DNA of 64,000 nt from Rehaibacterium terrae (GCF_014202935.1 NZ_JACHHX010000014.1:1-64000), one strand, 5' to 3'; shown: positions 1 through 8,831, counted from the first letter of the stretch. A program made the numbers and translations. Notes: generated by a model from the sequence alone, not told the origin.

Positions 1-644
1 CACCACGCATCCCACACCCTCACTATGGCTGAGGTCGATATCGCAAACAGAGGGCTTGAAAGCAAGCTCTGGCGCGGGAGAATTTCAACAAGCTGGTAGG
101 CGCGCCCGTACGAATGCACGTTGACATAGTTGCGGTCGGATTCGATGCGGCTGATGGTGGCGACGTCGATCAGCCGCTGCACGTCGCCGTCGCTCACCAG
201 CAGGCGCCGCAGCGGCCCGGGGCGTTGCGGCAGCGCGTCCAGCAGCGGCGCGAGGCGGGCCAGCAGGGCGTCGCGCGAAACATCGCGGTGACGCTCGCGC
301 AGCCGTTCGAGCATGCGCTGGAAGCGTTCGGGGCCGACCGGCTTGAGCAGGTAATCGAAGGCGTGCACGTCGAAGGCGCGCAGGGCGTAGTCGTCGTGGG
401 CGGTGACGAAGACGATGTCGGGCGGCGCGTCGCGCCCCAGCTCGGCGAGCACGCCGAAGCCGTCGAGGTCGGGCATCTGCACGTCGAGGAAGACCACATC
501 CGGGCGCAGCTCGCGCAGCCGCCGCACGGCCTCGCGCCCGCCGGCGGCTTCGCCGACGACGGTGATGCCGGGCTCGCCGTCGAGGTAGCGGCGCAGCTTG
601 GCGCGGGCCAGCGCTTCGTCGTCGACGATCAGCGCGCGCAGCAT
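1..644 (-). CDS. LytTR-family response regulator, incomplete or interrupted
   Basis: Cytoplasmic response regulator partnered with the adjacent histidine kinase. The start codon at 644 overlaps the kinase stop by one base (TGATG), so the pair is translationally coupled. The receiver domain is complete: acidic pair D8/D9, phosphoacceptor D54 in FLDVQMPD, T81 and K101 in LLKPVG. A LytTR DNA-binding domain begins near residue 145 (DGDVQRLIDVATISRIES) and continues to about residue 185 (NYVNVHSYGRAYQL). Below position about 92 the frame stays open to the window edge, but the translation no longer resembles a LytTR domain and the DNA becomes less G+C rich. I infer an insertion or rearrangement inside the domain; it could also be an unusual C-terminus. 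The true end lies outside the window. Confidence 0.75.
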   Translation of the reverse strand, partial: MLRALIVDDEALARAKLRRYLDGEPGITVVGEAAGGREAVRRLRELRPDVVFLDVQMPDLDGFGVLAELGRDAPPDIVFVTAHDDYALRAFDVHAFDYLLKPVGPERFQRMLERLRERHRDVSRDALLARLAPLLDALPQRPGPLRRLLVSDGDVQRLIDVATISRIESDRNYVNVHSYGRAYQLVEILPRQSLLSSPLFAISTSAIVRVWDAW

Positions 645-1759
645 CAGTCGGCCTCCGGCGTGCGCGCCAGCGGCAGCCGCACTTCGGCCTCCGCCCCGCC
701 GCCCTCGGCATTGCGCAGGCGCAGGCCGTAGACCGCGCCGTACAGGCGGGCGATGCGCGCGGCGGTGTTGTCGAGACCGACGCCCCCGCGCTCGCTGCGA
801 CCGGGGCCGGGGCCATGGTCGCGCACGCGGATCAGCAGATCGTCCGCCTCCGCTGCGACGGAAATCTCGACGTCTACCGTCTGCGTGGCGGGATCGACGC
901 CATGCTGCAGCGCGTTCTCCACCAGCGGCTGCAGCAGCAAGCGCGGTACCTGCGCGCCGCGCAGCGCGTCGGGCACGTCGATCCGCACGCCCAATCGCTC
1001 ACCGAAGCGCAGCCGCATGATCGCCAGGTACAGCTCGAGCAGGCGCAGCTCCTCGGCCAGCGTCGCCTCCGGCGCATTGCGCTGCTGGAAGGCGTGTCGC
1101 AGCAGCTCAGACAGGCGCGACATCATCTCGTCGGCGACGCGCGGGCTGGAATACATCAGCTCGGAGATGGCATTGAGCGTGTTGAACAGGAAATGCGGCT
1201 CGATCTGCCGCGACAGCGCCTCGATCTGGGCCTGGGTGAGTTGGGCGCGCAGGGTGGCGGCCTCGACCTCGGCGTCGCGCAGCCGGCGGTAACGGTCGAA
1301 GGCGAGCGTGAGCAGCACGGTGCCGGCGTAGATGGCGAGCTGCATCGGCAGCTCCATCAGGTAGCGGGTCGGCAGGTGGCCGTACTGATAGACGCCCAGG
1401 CCGAACAGCGGCGCCAGCAGGCTGCGGCTCAACCACATCAGCGTGGTGTGGGTGGCGGCGAAGGCGAGCGCGCCGAGCAGGTGCACCGGCAGGTTGAACA
1501 GCGCGCCGCGGCCACGCAGCGGGAAGCGCCGCGCGGCGCGTACGATCAGCGGCACCAGCAGCACCGCCAGATAGGCGCCGCTGAATTCCTCCAGCAGCTT
1601 GATCCCGGCATTGGCCCGGCCGCTGGCCGCCAGCTCGTCCAGCCATGAGCGCAGGAACAGCAGCGCGCCGATGCCGGTGCCGACGACGAACAGCGCACGC
1701 GCGCCGAGCACCGGCGCGTGCGTACGGCCAGCGGGCGCGTCGGGCGGCACGGCGCTCAT
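644..1759 (-). CDS. sensor histidine kinase, LytS/AlgZ (His_kinase) family
   Basis: Inner-membrane sensor kinase of 371 residues that should phosphorylate the LytTR regulator encoded immediately downstream. Four hydrophobic segments lie at about residues 18-36, 60-75, 87-110 and 135-154. The family signature follows: QIEPHFLFNTLNAISE with phospho-acceptor H189, the N box LVENALQHG (N282) and a G box DHGPGPG at 314-320. This layout is the family 5/6TM-LytS or AlgZ type rather than the classical HisKA type. I chose the ATG at 1759 because GGAG lies ten bases upstream; a longer reading frame to 1885 has no signal to recommend it. The stimulus cannot be read from the sequence. Confidence 0.88.
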   Translation of the reverse strand: MSAVPPDAPAGRTHAPVLGARALFVVGTGIGALLFLRSWLDELAASGRANAGIKLLEEFSGAYLAVLLVPLIVRAARRFPLRGRGALFNLPVHLLGALAFAATHTTLMWLSRSLLAPLFGLGVYQYGHLPTRYLMELPMQLAIYAGTVLLTLAFDRYRRLRDAEVEAATLRAQLTQAQIEALSRQIEPHFLFNTLNAISELMYSSPRVADEMMSRLSELLRHAFQQRNAPEATLAEELRLLELYLAIMRLRFGERLGVRIDVPDALRGAQVPRLLLQPLVENALQHGVDPATQTVDVEISVAAEADDLLIRVRDHGPGPGRSERGGVGLDNTAARIARLYGAVYGLRLRNAEGGGAEAEVRLPLARTPEAD

Positions 1760-1881
1760 CGCGGACGGCTCCGGCGAGGACCGGCGGGACGGCGGCGGGA
1801 TCGGAGAGCAGGCACGGGAGGCTCCGGAACCATGCGCCTCAGCATACACACAGCGCCCGAAACAGCGACGATGGCCGCCCC

Positions 1882-2271
1882 TCAATCGTGGACGACCTCG
1901 AGCTTGAGCTCGTCCGGATCGAGGAAGAACAGCGCGTAGTAGCCCGGTGCGTACTGCGGGTACTCGCGCGGTGGGTCGAGCACTTTCATGCCGTGCACGC
2001 GCAGCCAGTCGTGCACCGCGTCGACCTGATCGCGCCGCCCGGCGCGCAGCGCGAGGTGATGGAAGCCGGGCTGGTAGAGCCGGTGCCGGTGCTCGCGTAG
2101 TCCGTCGCGGGCGGCATAGACGATCAACTCGAAATCCGGCCGCTGCCAGACCGCCAGCCGCGCGTCGGCATGCGTGCGGCGGCAGCCCAGATGTGCCAGC
2201 AGGCCGTCGTAGAAGGCGATGCTGGCCGGCAGGTCGGCCGCGGTCAACGCGAGGTGGTGGACCAGGGTCAT
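1882..2271 (-). CDS. VOC (glyoxalase/bleomycin resistance/dioxygenase fold) protein
   Basis: A 129-residue single VOC-fold protein with two beta-alpha-beta-beta-beta modules: MTLVHHLALTAADLPASIAF at the N-terminus and GFHHLALRAG from residue 69. The candidate metal ligands of the fold are present: H5/H6, H71/H72 and E125 in the C-terminal strand LDPDELKLEVVH. Length fits small glyoxalase-like proteins. The substrate is unknown; the family includes glyoxalase I, fosfomycin resistance enzymes and ring-cleavage dioxygenases, and the context (ECF sigma operon upstream) does not decide between them. It follows the SnoaL-like gene by 19 bases and is probably in the same transcript. Confidence 0.8.
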   Translation of the reverse strand: MTLVHHLALTAADLPASIAFYDGLLAHLGCRRTHADARLAVWQRPDFELIVYAARDGLREHRHRLYQPGFHHLALRAGRRDQVDAVHDWLRVHGMKVLDPPREYPQYAPGYYALFFLDPDELKLEVVHD

Positions 2272-2290
2272 GCAGCGTTTCCAGTCGAGC

Positions 2291-2776
2291 TCAGCGGCGC
2301 TTGTTCTCGTACAGCCGGGAAAGCTTCCAGCGCCCGTCCTCCCGGCGCAGGTCGGCAATGGACAGGGCGGCGTCGACGAAGCGACCGTCCTGGTGGAAGT
2401 GCATGGCGAAGAAGGCCACCGCCTCGTCGCGCGAGCGCGGCAGCACGATCACGTCGCGGATCTCCATGCGCGGCCGCTTGCCGGCATAGTACGCGAAGGC
2501 CTGCCGCAACCCGTCCAGCAGAGCGGCGCGATCGTAGTGGATCGGCGCATCGCCGCGGCCGGGAATCACCAGGGTGGCAGTGAAGTCGGCGCTCATGCCT
2601 GCCTCCATCCGGTCCAGGTCGGCCAGTTCGAAGCCGCGGTAGTAGTCGCCGAGGAAAGCCACGACCTCGTCCACCACGTCCTGTCTGGCCAGGGCCACCT
2701 CGGCCGGTTCGACCACCGCCGCTCCCATGCTGGTTCCTGCGAATGTGAGCAACAACGCCAGCATCAGCCTGTCCAT
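2291..2776 (-). CDS. exported SnoaL-like (NTF2-fold) protein
   Basis: A 161-residue protein with a probable signal peptide (hydrophobic residues 4-19, cleavage near SMGAA) followed by a single SnoaL/NTF2-like domain. Visible family features are the helical start DVVDEVVAFLGDYYRGFELAD, the pocket segment ADFTATLVIPGRG and the terminal strand DGRWKLSRLYENKRR. The ATG at 2776 lies inside the 3' end of the ECF sigma gene (13-base overlap) and has a strong GGGGGTGG ribosome-binding site, so the two genes are co-expressed. The sigma factor carries its own C-terminal SnoaL-like domain, which suggests that this exported protein and the sigma domain may sense related ligands. That link is inference. 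Confidence 0.75.
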   Translation of the reverse strand: MDRLMLALLLTFAGTSMGAAVVEPAEVALARQDVVDEVVAFLGDYYRGFELADLDRMEAGMSADFTATLVIPGRGDAPIHYDRAALLDGLRQAFAYYAGKRPRMEIRDVIVLPRSRDEAVAFFAMHFHQDGRFVDAALSIADLRREDGRWKLSRLYENKRR

Positions 2777-3735
2777 ACCACCCCCGTGAAATCGTACTGA
2801 TAGCCATGCGTACCGGCCGGCACGCCGAGCGCCTCGGCAGCCAGTTCCAGCAGCTCCGGCGTGAAGTAGTACGTGTGCTGGGCGAGCACGGCGCCGTCGC
2901 CGATCTCCAGCGCGATCACCGAATGCAGCACCGCCCGCTGCCGCGTATCGCCGGCGAACACGAACAGTACATCGCGCCCGTCCAGCACGCCGGCCTTCAC
3001 CCATTGCGGCAGCGGCTCCAGCGCCCATTCGGCCAGCGAATTGCGGCGGCTGGTGTCGCGCCCCAGCTCGACCGCGCTGCCGACGATGGTGGTGACCGCC
3101 CGTTCGTGCAGCAGCGCGGCCAGGGCATCGGGGTCGCGCGCATCGAAGGCGGCGATGTAACGGCGAACCACATCGGCATGCGCGCGCGGCCCGGACAGCG
3201 CCGCGCGCGGCGAGGCTTCACGCGCCGGCGCCGCGGCGAGCGCGCCCCGCGCCCGGTGCAGCGCGGCCTTGACCGCGCCCGGCGTGGTGTCCAGCAATGC
3301 GGCGACCTCGTGGGCGCGGTAGTCGAGGGTTTCGCTGAGCAGAAACACGACCCGCTGCAGGGGCGTGAGCGCGTGCACCAGACGTTCGACCGCTTCGCGT
3401 GCCAGCACACGATGCTCGGGCGGCGTATCGTCCACCAGCGCCGTCTCGTCGAGCGCACAGAGCTCGGCGCCGGCCTCGGCCCGGCAGCAGTCGATCCAGG
3501 CATGGCTGGCGATGCGGAACAGCCAGGCGCGCGCGTTGACCGGCTGCCAAAGGTTGGCCAGACCCGCGAAAGCGCGCTGCAGCGTGTCCTGGACCAGATC
3601 CTCGGCATCCCAGACCGACCCGGTCAGGCGCAGGCAGTAGCCCCAGAGCGCACGCCGGTGCGGCTCGACGTGGGCCTGGAAACGGCTGCGCAACTCGCGC
3701 AGCGGCTCGCAGATGTCGGTCAACTCCCGGCTCAT
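2764..3735 (-). CDS. ECF RNA polymerase sigma factor with C-terminal SnoaL-like domain
   Basis: A 323-residue extracytoplasmic-function sigma factor. Region 2 spans about residues 25-90 (LWGYCLRLTGSVWDAEDLVQ, then ARAWLFRIASHAWIDCCR). Region 4 spans about 118-168 (LTPLQRVVFLLSETLDYRAH with the helix-turn-helix EVAALLDTTPGAVKAALHRA). Residues from about 185 to the end form a SnoaL-like domain (HADVVRRYIAAFDARDPDAL...), as in SigJ/SigG-type ECF factors, where such domains regulate activity without a separate anti-sigma factor. The linker lacks the WLPEP motif of the ECF41 group. The ATG at 3735 is preceded by GGAGGGG. The gene heads a probable transcript with the SnoaL-like and VOC genes. Confidence 0.85.
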   Translation of the reverse strand: MSRELTDICEPLRELRSRFQAHVEPHRRALWGYCLRLTGSVWDAEDLVQDTLQRAFAGLANLWQPVNARAWLFRIASHAWIDCCRAEAGAELCALDETALVDDTPPEHRVLAREAVERLVHALTPLQRVVFLLSETLDYRAHEVAALLDTTPGAVKAALHRARGALAAAPAREASPRAALSGPRAHADVVRRYIAAFDARDPDALAALLHERAVTTIVGSAVELGRDTSRRNSLAEWALEPLPQWVKAGVLDGRDVLFVFAGDTRQRAVLHSVIALEIGDGAVLAQHTYYFTPELLELAAEALGVPAGTHGYQYDFTGVVWTG

Positions 3736-3928
3736 CGCACAGCCCCTCCGCGCACGTGCCGGCATGCCGGCAGCAGGACACCGCAACCCGCCACATCGGC
3801 CGGCATGGCTGGCAGGCAGTCTGCCTGCCGCCAGCCCCCGCCACCCCCGATCGCGGGATCGACAATGGCCGGGCGGGGACGAAATCCGGCTGGCACGGGA
3901 CCGGGTGCGCGCCGATCCGCTCCACCGG

Positions 3929-4615
3929 TCATGGCCGACCGCCTTCCGGCGACTGCCGTGCATGACTGGTCTGTCCTCCGGCCTCGGGCGGATCGACCAG
4001 TACGATCACATAGGCATGCGGCGTGCCTTCCTCGATCACGAACGGGACCGATCGATGCGGCAGGTTCGCCTCCCCGGGCGAGCCGATGTCCGCGTTCCGC
4101 AGATAGGGCGCGTAGAACATCAGGTGAGGATGGCCACGCTCCACCGCGCCGGTGGCCGGATCGTGGAAGTACATGCGGGTCGAGAGCATGTAGGCGACGC
4201 CGGTCCGCCGCGGCGCGCGAAAACGGCCGCTGCGATAGCCCTCGGTCACGCGCGCGGCGATGGCGGCCTCGTCCAGACCGCGCGCCCGCCATGCGGCGAC
4301 CTCCAGCATGCGCGGAACGATGGCACGACTGCCCTCGGCGTCGTAGCAGACCGGCTCCAGACTGGCCGGATGGGAGCGCTCCACCAGACAGGTGAAGCCG
4401 TTGTCGCCATGACGGGCGACGGTGTAGCCGTTCTCGCCGAGCACGTAGATCGTGGCATCGCGGGCCACGTGTGCGGGCGCAGCGCTCTCGGCGAGCGCGA
4501 TCTCGTCCTCGCGCGACTGCGGCCTCGGCACGCTGTCGGCAACCGTCACGGTCGGTGATGCGGCGATGACCGCCGCGCCCAGCGCGGCGGAGAGCGGAAG
4601 GGACAGATTCGGCAT
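3929..4615 (-). CDS. exported protein of unknown function
   Basis: A 228-residue protein I do not recognise. An N-terminal signal peptide is likely (hydrophobic residues 4-25, cleavage near VTVADS). The mature part has two cysteines that could pair (CLVERSHP and PVCYDAEG, about 15 residues apart), a helical middle (MLEVAAWRARGLDEAAIAAR) and a histidine/aromatic-rich end (YFHDPATGAVERGHPHLMFY, then PHAYVIVLVDPP). It lies upstream of the ECF sigma gene on the same strand with a 193-base gap that holds no gene. Position suggests, but does not show, a link to the sigma regulon. Confidence 0.6.
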   Translation of the reverse strand: MPNLSLPLSAALGAAVIAASPTVTVADSVPRPQSREDEIALAESAAPAHVARDATIYVLGENGYTVARHGDNGFTCLVERSHPASLEPVCYDAEGSRAIVPRMLEVAAWRARGLDEAAIAARVTEGYRSGRFRAPRRTGVAYMLSTRMYFHDPATGAVERGHPHLMFYAPYLRNADIGSPGEANLPHRSVPFVIEEGTPHAYVIVLVDPPEAGGQTSHARQSPEGGRP

Positions 4616-4709
4616 GGATGCGCACTCCGTGGATATGGCGGGACAAGCGACAGCTTGCCCACGACAGGACGGAGCGGCGGGAAAAAAGGATACGCGGCGA
4701 CGCGCGCGC

Positions 4710-6170
4710 TCAGCCCAGGCCGCCCAGGCAGACGTATTTGATCTCCAGGAACTCGGCGATACCGTATTTGGAGCCTTCGCGGCCGATGCCGGATTCCTTC
4801 ATGCCGCCGAACGGCGCCATCTCGTTGGAGATGACCGCCTCGTTGGCACCGACCAGGCCGTAGTCGAGCGCCTCGGCGACGCGCCAGGTGCGGGCCTGGC
4901 CCTGCGCGTAGAAGTACGCGGCCAGGCCGTAGGGCGTGGCGTTGGCACGGGCGATGGCCTCGTCCTCGCTGGCGAAGCGCTGCAGCGGAATGACCGGGCC
5001 GAAGATTTCCTCGCAACTCAAGGCCATCGCCGGGTCGACGTTCTCCAGCACGGTCGGCGCGTAGAAGCGCGTGCCGAGCTCGGGCAATGCGCGGCCGCCG
5101 AGGCGGATGCGGGCGCCCTTGGCCACCGCGTCTGCGACCAGCCGCTCGACCTTCTCCCGCGCGCGCTCGGTGATCAGCGGGCCGATCCGCACGCCCTCGT
5201 CGAAGCCGTTGCCGACCGTGAGCGCGGCGACCTGGTCGCACAGCAAGGCGACGAAGCGGTCGTAGATGCCGTCCTGCACCAGCACGCGGTTGGCGCTGAT
5301 GCAGGTCTGGCCGGCGTTGCGGAACTTGCAGGCGATCAGGCCGCGCACGGCGGCGTCGAGGTCGGCATCGTCGAAGACGATGAAGGGCGCGTTGCCGCCC
5401 AACTCCAGCGACACCTTCTTGACCGTGCCGGCGCAGGCGGCCATCAGCCGCTTGCCGACGGCGGTGGAGCCGGTGAAGCTGAGCTTGCGCACCCTGGGAT
5501 CGGTGGTGAAGACCTCGCCGATCGCCGGCGCGTCGGACGTGGTCACCATGTTCAGCACACCGGCCGGGAAGCCGGCACGACGCGCCAGCTCGGCCAGCGC
5601 CAGCGCGCACAGCGGGGTGAGCTCGGGCGGCTTGACCACCACCGTGCAGCCGGCGGCGAGCGCGGGCGCGATCTTGCGTGTGATCATCGCCACCGGGAAA
5701 TTCCACGGCGTGATCGCGGCCACCACGCCGACCGGCTGCTTGAGTGCGAGCACACGGCGGTCGCCGGCCGGCGCCGGGATGATGTCGCCGTAGACGCGCC
5801 GCGCCTCCTCGGCGAACCAGCGCACGAAGCCGTTGCCGTAGCTCACCTCGGCGCGCGCCTCGGCCAGCGGCTTGCCCTGCTCGCGGGTCATCAGCCGGGC
5901 GAGGTCTTCGGCGTGCTCGTCGATCAGCCGCCACCAGCGCAGCAGCAAGGTGCCGCGCTCGGTCGCGCTCAGCGCACGCCAGCCCGGCAGTGCGTGTTCG
6001 GCGGCGGCGATGGCGTCGGCGGCATCGGCCGCGCCGGCATCGGCGACTTCGGCGACGGTGTCGCCGCTGGCGGGGTCGTCGACACGGAAACGCTTGCCGG
6101 CGCGGGCATCGCGCCAGGCGCCATCGATGAACAGGCGGGTCTGCAGCAGGTCGGGAGCGTCGAGCGTCAT
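4710..6170 (-). CDS. gabD: NAD(P)-dependent succinate-semialdehyde dehydrogenase family protein
   Basis: Aldehyde dehydrogenase of 486 residues that oxidises an aldehyde, most likely succinate semialdehyde, to the acid in the cytoplasm (end of the GABA shunt). The superfamily signatures are intact: nucleotide-binding TPWNFPVAMITRKIAPALAA (154-173), FTGSTAVGK, general base E256 in SLELGGNAPF, catalytic C290 in NAGQTCISANR, and CEEIFGPV near the C-terminus. Length matches GabD (about 480). A TetR regulator lies 25 bases upstream on the same strand, so the two are probably one transcript. Glutarate-semialdehyde dehydrogenase is an alternative substrate assignment. Confidence 0.85.
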   Translation of the reverse strand: MTLDAPDLLQTRLFIDGAWRDARAGKRFRVDDPASGDTVAEVADAGAADAADAIAAAEHALPGWRALSATERGTLLLRWWRLIDEHAEDLARLMTREQGKPLAEARAEVSYGNGFVRWFAEEARRVYGDIIPAPAGDRRVLALKQPVGVVAAITPWNFPVAMITRKIAPALAAGCTVVVKPPELTPLCALALAELARRAGFPAGVLNMVTTSDAPAIGEVFTTDPRVRKLSFTGSTAVGKRLMAACAGTVKKVSLELGGNAPFIVFDDADLDAAVRGLIACKFRNAGQTCISANRVLVQDGIYDRFVALLCDQVAALTVGNGFDEGVRIGPLITERAREKVERLVADAVAKGARIRLGGRALPELGTRFYAPTVLENVDPAMALSCEEIFGPVIPLQRFASEDEAIARANATPYGLAAYFYAQGQARTWRVAEALDYGLVGANEAVISNEMAPFGGMKESGIGREGSKYGIAEFLEIKYVCLGGLG

Positions 6171-6195
6171 GGGCGATCCTCACCCACAGCATCGC

Positions 6196-6921
6196 TCAGC
6201 CGTGCCGCAGTATCCAGTCGAGCATGCGCGCCAGCGCGCGGCGCACCCACTCGCGGTCGAGCCGGCCGTTGCCGCTGTCCGACAGCGCCTCGTGTTCGAA
6301 GCGCACGAAGTTGGCGAACAGCAGCTCGGCGTCCAGTTCCGGATCGGCCGAGCCGAGGATGCGGCACAGCCGCTCGAACGGCGCGACCAGCCGCCGGCGG
6401 TAGTCCTCGGCCAGCGCAGCCAGGCGCGGGTCGAGCAGCGCCTCGAAGAAGAAGTGCTGCTTGGCGGCGATCCAATCGGGCTGCGTGGCCAGCTTGCCGC
6501 CGATGTCGTCGACCATGCGGTCGATGACGTGATCGCGCACCCGGATGCGGCTCGTCTCGCTGTCGCGCCAGGCCGGGTCCAGCGCTTCCAGATGCCCGAA
6601 GACTTCCTCCCAGCGCCGTTCGACCTCGGGATAGCCGATGTCGACGAAGCGCTCGAAGGCACGGCAGATCATGTCGGAGAGGTCGACGAAGTAGTAGGTG
6701 GTCAGCGACAGGTTGACGCCGGCCTCCTGCGCCACCGCGCGGTGGGTGACGCGACGCACGCCATCGCGGGCGATCACGCGCAGGGTGGCATCGAGAATCT
6801 CCTGACGGGTCCGCTCGCCGCGACGGCGGGTGGCGCGCTGCCTGCGCGGACCGGGCCGTCGCTCGCCGGCATCCGGAAGCGTCTGGTCCATGCGAGCATT
6901 GTCTCGGGCTGTTCTGTCCAT
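6196..6921 (-). CDS. TetR-family transcriptional regulator
   Basis: About 241 residues. A basic N-terminal tail precedes a TetR helix-turn-helix: TRQEILDATLRVIARDG, then VTHRAVAQEAGVNLSLTTYY. The remainder is an all-helical ligand-binding domain. It sits upstream of the succinate-semialdehyde dehydrogenase gene in the same direction and is divergent from D-serine dehydratase, so either could be its target. Two in-frame starts are possible (ATG at 6921 or at 6891) and neither has a strong ribosome-binding site; I give the longer. Confidence 0.8.
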   Translation of the reverse strand: MDRTARDNARMDQTLPDAGERRPGPRRQRATRRRGERTRQEILDATLRVIARDGVRRVTHRAVAQEAGVNLSLTTYYFVDLSDMICRAFERFVDIGYPEVERRWEEVFGHLEALDPAWRDSETSRIRVRDHVIDRMVDDIGGKLATQPDWIAAKQHFFFEALLDPRLAALAEDYRRRLVAPFERLCRILGSADPELDAELLFANFVRFEHEALSDSGNGRLDREWVRRALARMLDWILRHG

Positions 6922-7142
6922 CACGATCCGCTGATTGCCGACAGGCACGCGGGTGTTTTCCCGACAGGCCGCACGCGCCGCCGTTCGCGGGCGTCCGGCG
7001 GCACCGCGGCTGTAGAACGCGGATGCTCGTCGGCGCAGGCCATGACCCGCCAGTGCGGAAAGTCCCGCAAGGCTTCGCATGACGGACCGCAGCGGCCGCA
7101 CGTCGCAACGGAACCGGCACACTGTTTCCCATTTGCATTGCC

Positions 7143-8462
7143 ATGAACGACATGACTTCCGGCACGGCCGTCACCGTCGAACACCCGCTGATCCAGACCC
7201 TGCGGCGGCGCGAACCGTTGCTGTGGCTCAATCCCGCACTCTCGCCGGCAGCCGGAACGCTGCCGCGGCTGCCGGTCGGCGCGGCGGAGATCGCCGCCAC
7301 GCAGGCGCTGCTGGCGCGCTGGGCGCCGGCGCTGGCGGCGCTGTTCCCGGCGCTGGCGGCGAGCGGCGGTCGTATCGAGTCGCCGCTGCTACGACTGGAC
7401 GATCCGCAGGCCGTGCTCGGCCATTCGCCATCCGGCATGGTATGGCTCAAGTGCGACCACGCGCTGCCGGTTGCCGGGTCGGTCAAGGCGCGCGGCGGCA
7501 TCGCCGAGGTGCTGATGCATGCCGAAGACCTGGCGCGCGCGCATGGCGTGTTCGACCCGGACGATACCCTCTGGCCGCTGCGCGAGAGGGCGCGCGCGCT
7601 GTTCGCGCGCCAGACCGTCGCGGTCGGCAGCACCGGCAACCTCGGCCTGGGCATCGGCACCCTCGCCGCCGCCCTCGGCTTCCGCGCCGTGGTGCACATG
7701 TCGGCCGAAGCGAAGGCATGGAAGAAGGCGCGCCTGCGCGAACGCGGCGCGACGGTGATCGAACACACCGGCGACTACGCGGCGGCGGTCGCGGCGGGGC
7801 GCGCGGCATCGCACGCCGACCCGGCGAGCTATTTCGTCGACGACGAGGATTCGCTGCGACTGTTGCTCGGCTATGCGGCGGCGGCGCAGCCGCTGGCGCG
7901 GCAACTGGCGCAGGCCGGCATTACCGTCGACGCCGCGCATCCACTGTTCGTCTACCTGCCCTGCGGCGTGGGCAGTGCGCCGGGCGGCGTCGGCTTCGGC
8001 CTCAAGCACGTCTTCGGCGACCACGTGCACCTGTTCTTCGCCCAGCCCTGTGCGACGCCGTCGATGCTGCTGCGGCTGGCCTTTCCGGACCGTCCGCGCT
8101 CGGTCTACGAGTTCGGCCTGGACAACCGCACCCAAGCCGACGGGCTGGCGGTACCGCGCGCCTCCGAGCGGGTTTTCGGCCTGATGCAGCACTTGGTGTC
8201 GGGTGTGTTCACCGTCGAGGACGCGGCGCTGTTCTACCACCTGCGCCGGCTGGACGCGGCGACCGGTCTGCGCATCGAACCCTCGGCCGCGGCCGGCTTC
8301 CCCGGCCCGCGCTGGCTGCTCGAAAGCCCGGCCGGTCGCGAGTATCTGGCCCGGCATGCCTTGACCGGACGCTTGGCGCAGGCCACCCACCTGCTGTGGA
8401 CGACCGGCGGACTGCTGGTGCCGGACGACGAGTTCGACGGCTGGCTGGGCCGCGCCGGCTAG
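7143..8462 (+). CDS. dsdA: D-serine ammonia-lyase (D-serine dehydratase)
   Basis: PLP-dependent cytoplasmic enzyme of 439 residues that converts D-serine to pyruvate and ammonia. Visible signatures are the PLP lysine K115 in GSVKARGG, the phosphate-cupping loop VGSTGNLGLGIG at about 161-172, the region VHMSAEAKAWKKARLRERGA, and the glycine-rich PCGVGSAPGGVGFGLK. Length fits DsdA (about 440). No DsdC-type LysR activator or DsdX permease is adjacent; a TetR gene is divergent across 221 bases. The gene is convergent with the DUF3088 gene, 21 bases apart. Confidence 0.93.
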   Translation: MNDMTSGTAVTVEHPLIQTLRRREPLLWLNPALSPAAGTLPRLPVGAAEIAATQALLARWAPALAALFPALAASGGRIESPLLRLDDPQAVLGHSPSGMVWLKCDHALPVAGSVKARGGIAEVLMHAEDLARAHGVFDPDDTLWPLRERARALFARQTVAVGSTGNLGLGIGTLAAALGFRAVVHMSAEAKAWKKARLRERGATVIEHTGDYAAAVAAGRAASHADPASYFVDDEDSLRLLLGYAAAAQPLARQLAQAGITVDAAHPLFVYLPCGVGSAPGGVGFGLKHVFGDHVHLFFAQPCATPSMLLRLAFPDRPRSVYEFGLDNRTQADGLAVPRASERVFGLMQHLVSGVFTVEDAALFYHLRRLDAATGLRIEPSAAAGFPGPRWLLESPAGREYLARHALTGRLAQATHLLWTTGGLLVPDDEFDGWLGRAG

Positions 8463-8483
8463 GCGCAAGGCGTGCTCGCGCGC

Positions 8484-8831
8484 TCAGAAATGCGGGCGCG
8501 GCGTGCCGCAGGATTCGGCCAGGTAGGCGAGGATGGCATCGGAGTCGGCGATGTAGGCGCGTCCGGTCGCGGTGCTGCGCCGGGCCGCCGGATGCGCGGC
8601 GTGCGCATCGGCCAGCACGATCACCGGACAGGCCTGCGCCTGCTCGCCGAGCAGGGCGACCAGTTCCCGGCGCGGCTTGGCAAAGCCGATCCGGCGCACC
8701 TCGACGCATTCGGCGACCGCCGGGAAGCAGGCCAGCAGGCCCTCGACCTTGATGCAGTACGGGCAGAACCACGACGTGCCCGGCCCGTCCTCGAAGCCGG
8801 GCGCCAGCAGGAACAGCACGTCCTTTCCCAT
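8484..8831 (-). CDS. DUF3088 glutaredoxin-like protein
   Basis: A small protein of 115 residues with a thioredoxin-fold start (KDVLFLLAPGFED) and a CPYC redox motif (C23 and C26 in SWFCPYCIKVEGLL), as in glutaredoxins. It matches my knowledge of the DUF3088 family, whose members share the LFLLAPGFED start. The C-terminus (AYIADSDAILAYLAESCGTP) resembles the edge of a glutathione-transferase N-domain. The start at 8831 has GAGG a few bases upstream; upstream in-frame ATGs at 8846 and 8852 are possible. Redox partner and substrate are unknown. Confidence 0.72.
   Translation of the reverse strand: MGKDVLFLLAPGFEDGPGTSWFCPYCIKVEGLLACFPAVAECVEVRRIGFAKPRRELVALLGEQAQACPVIVLADAHAAHPAARRSTATGRAYIADSDAILAYLAESCGTPRPHF

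Noticed and set aside
2764-3735. Labelling the sigma factor as group ECF41
   Set aside because: The characteristic linker motif WLPEP and the usual neighbouring CMD gene are missing, so only SigJ/SigG-like is claimed.
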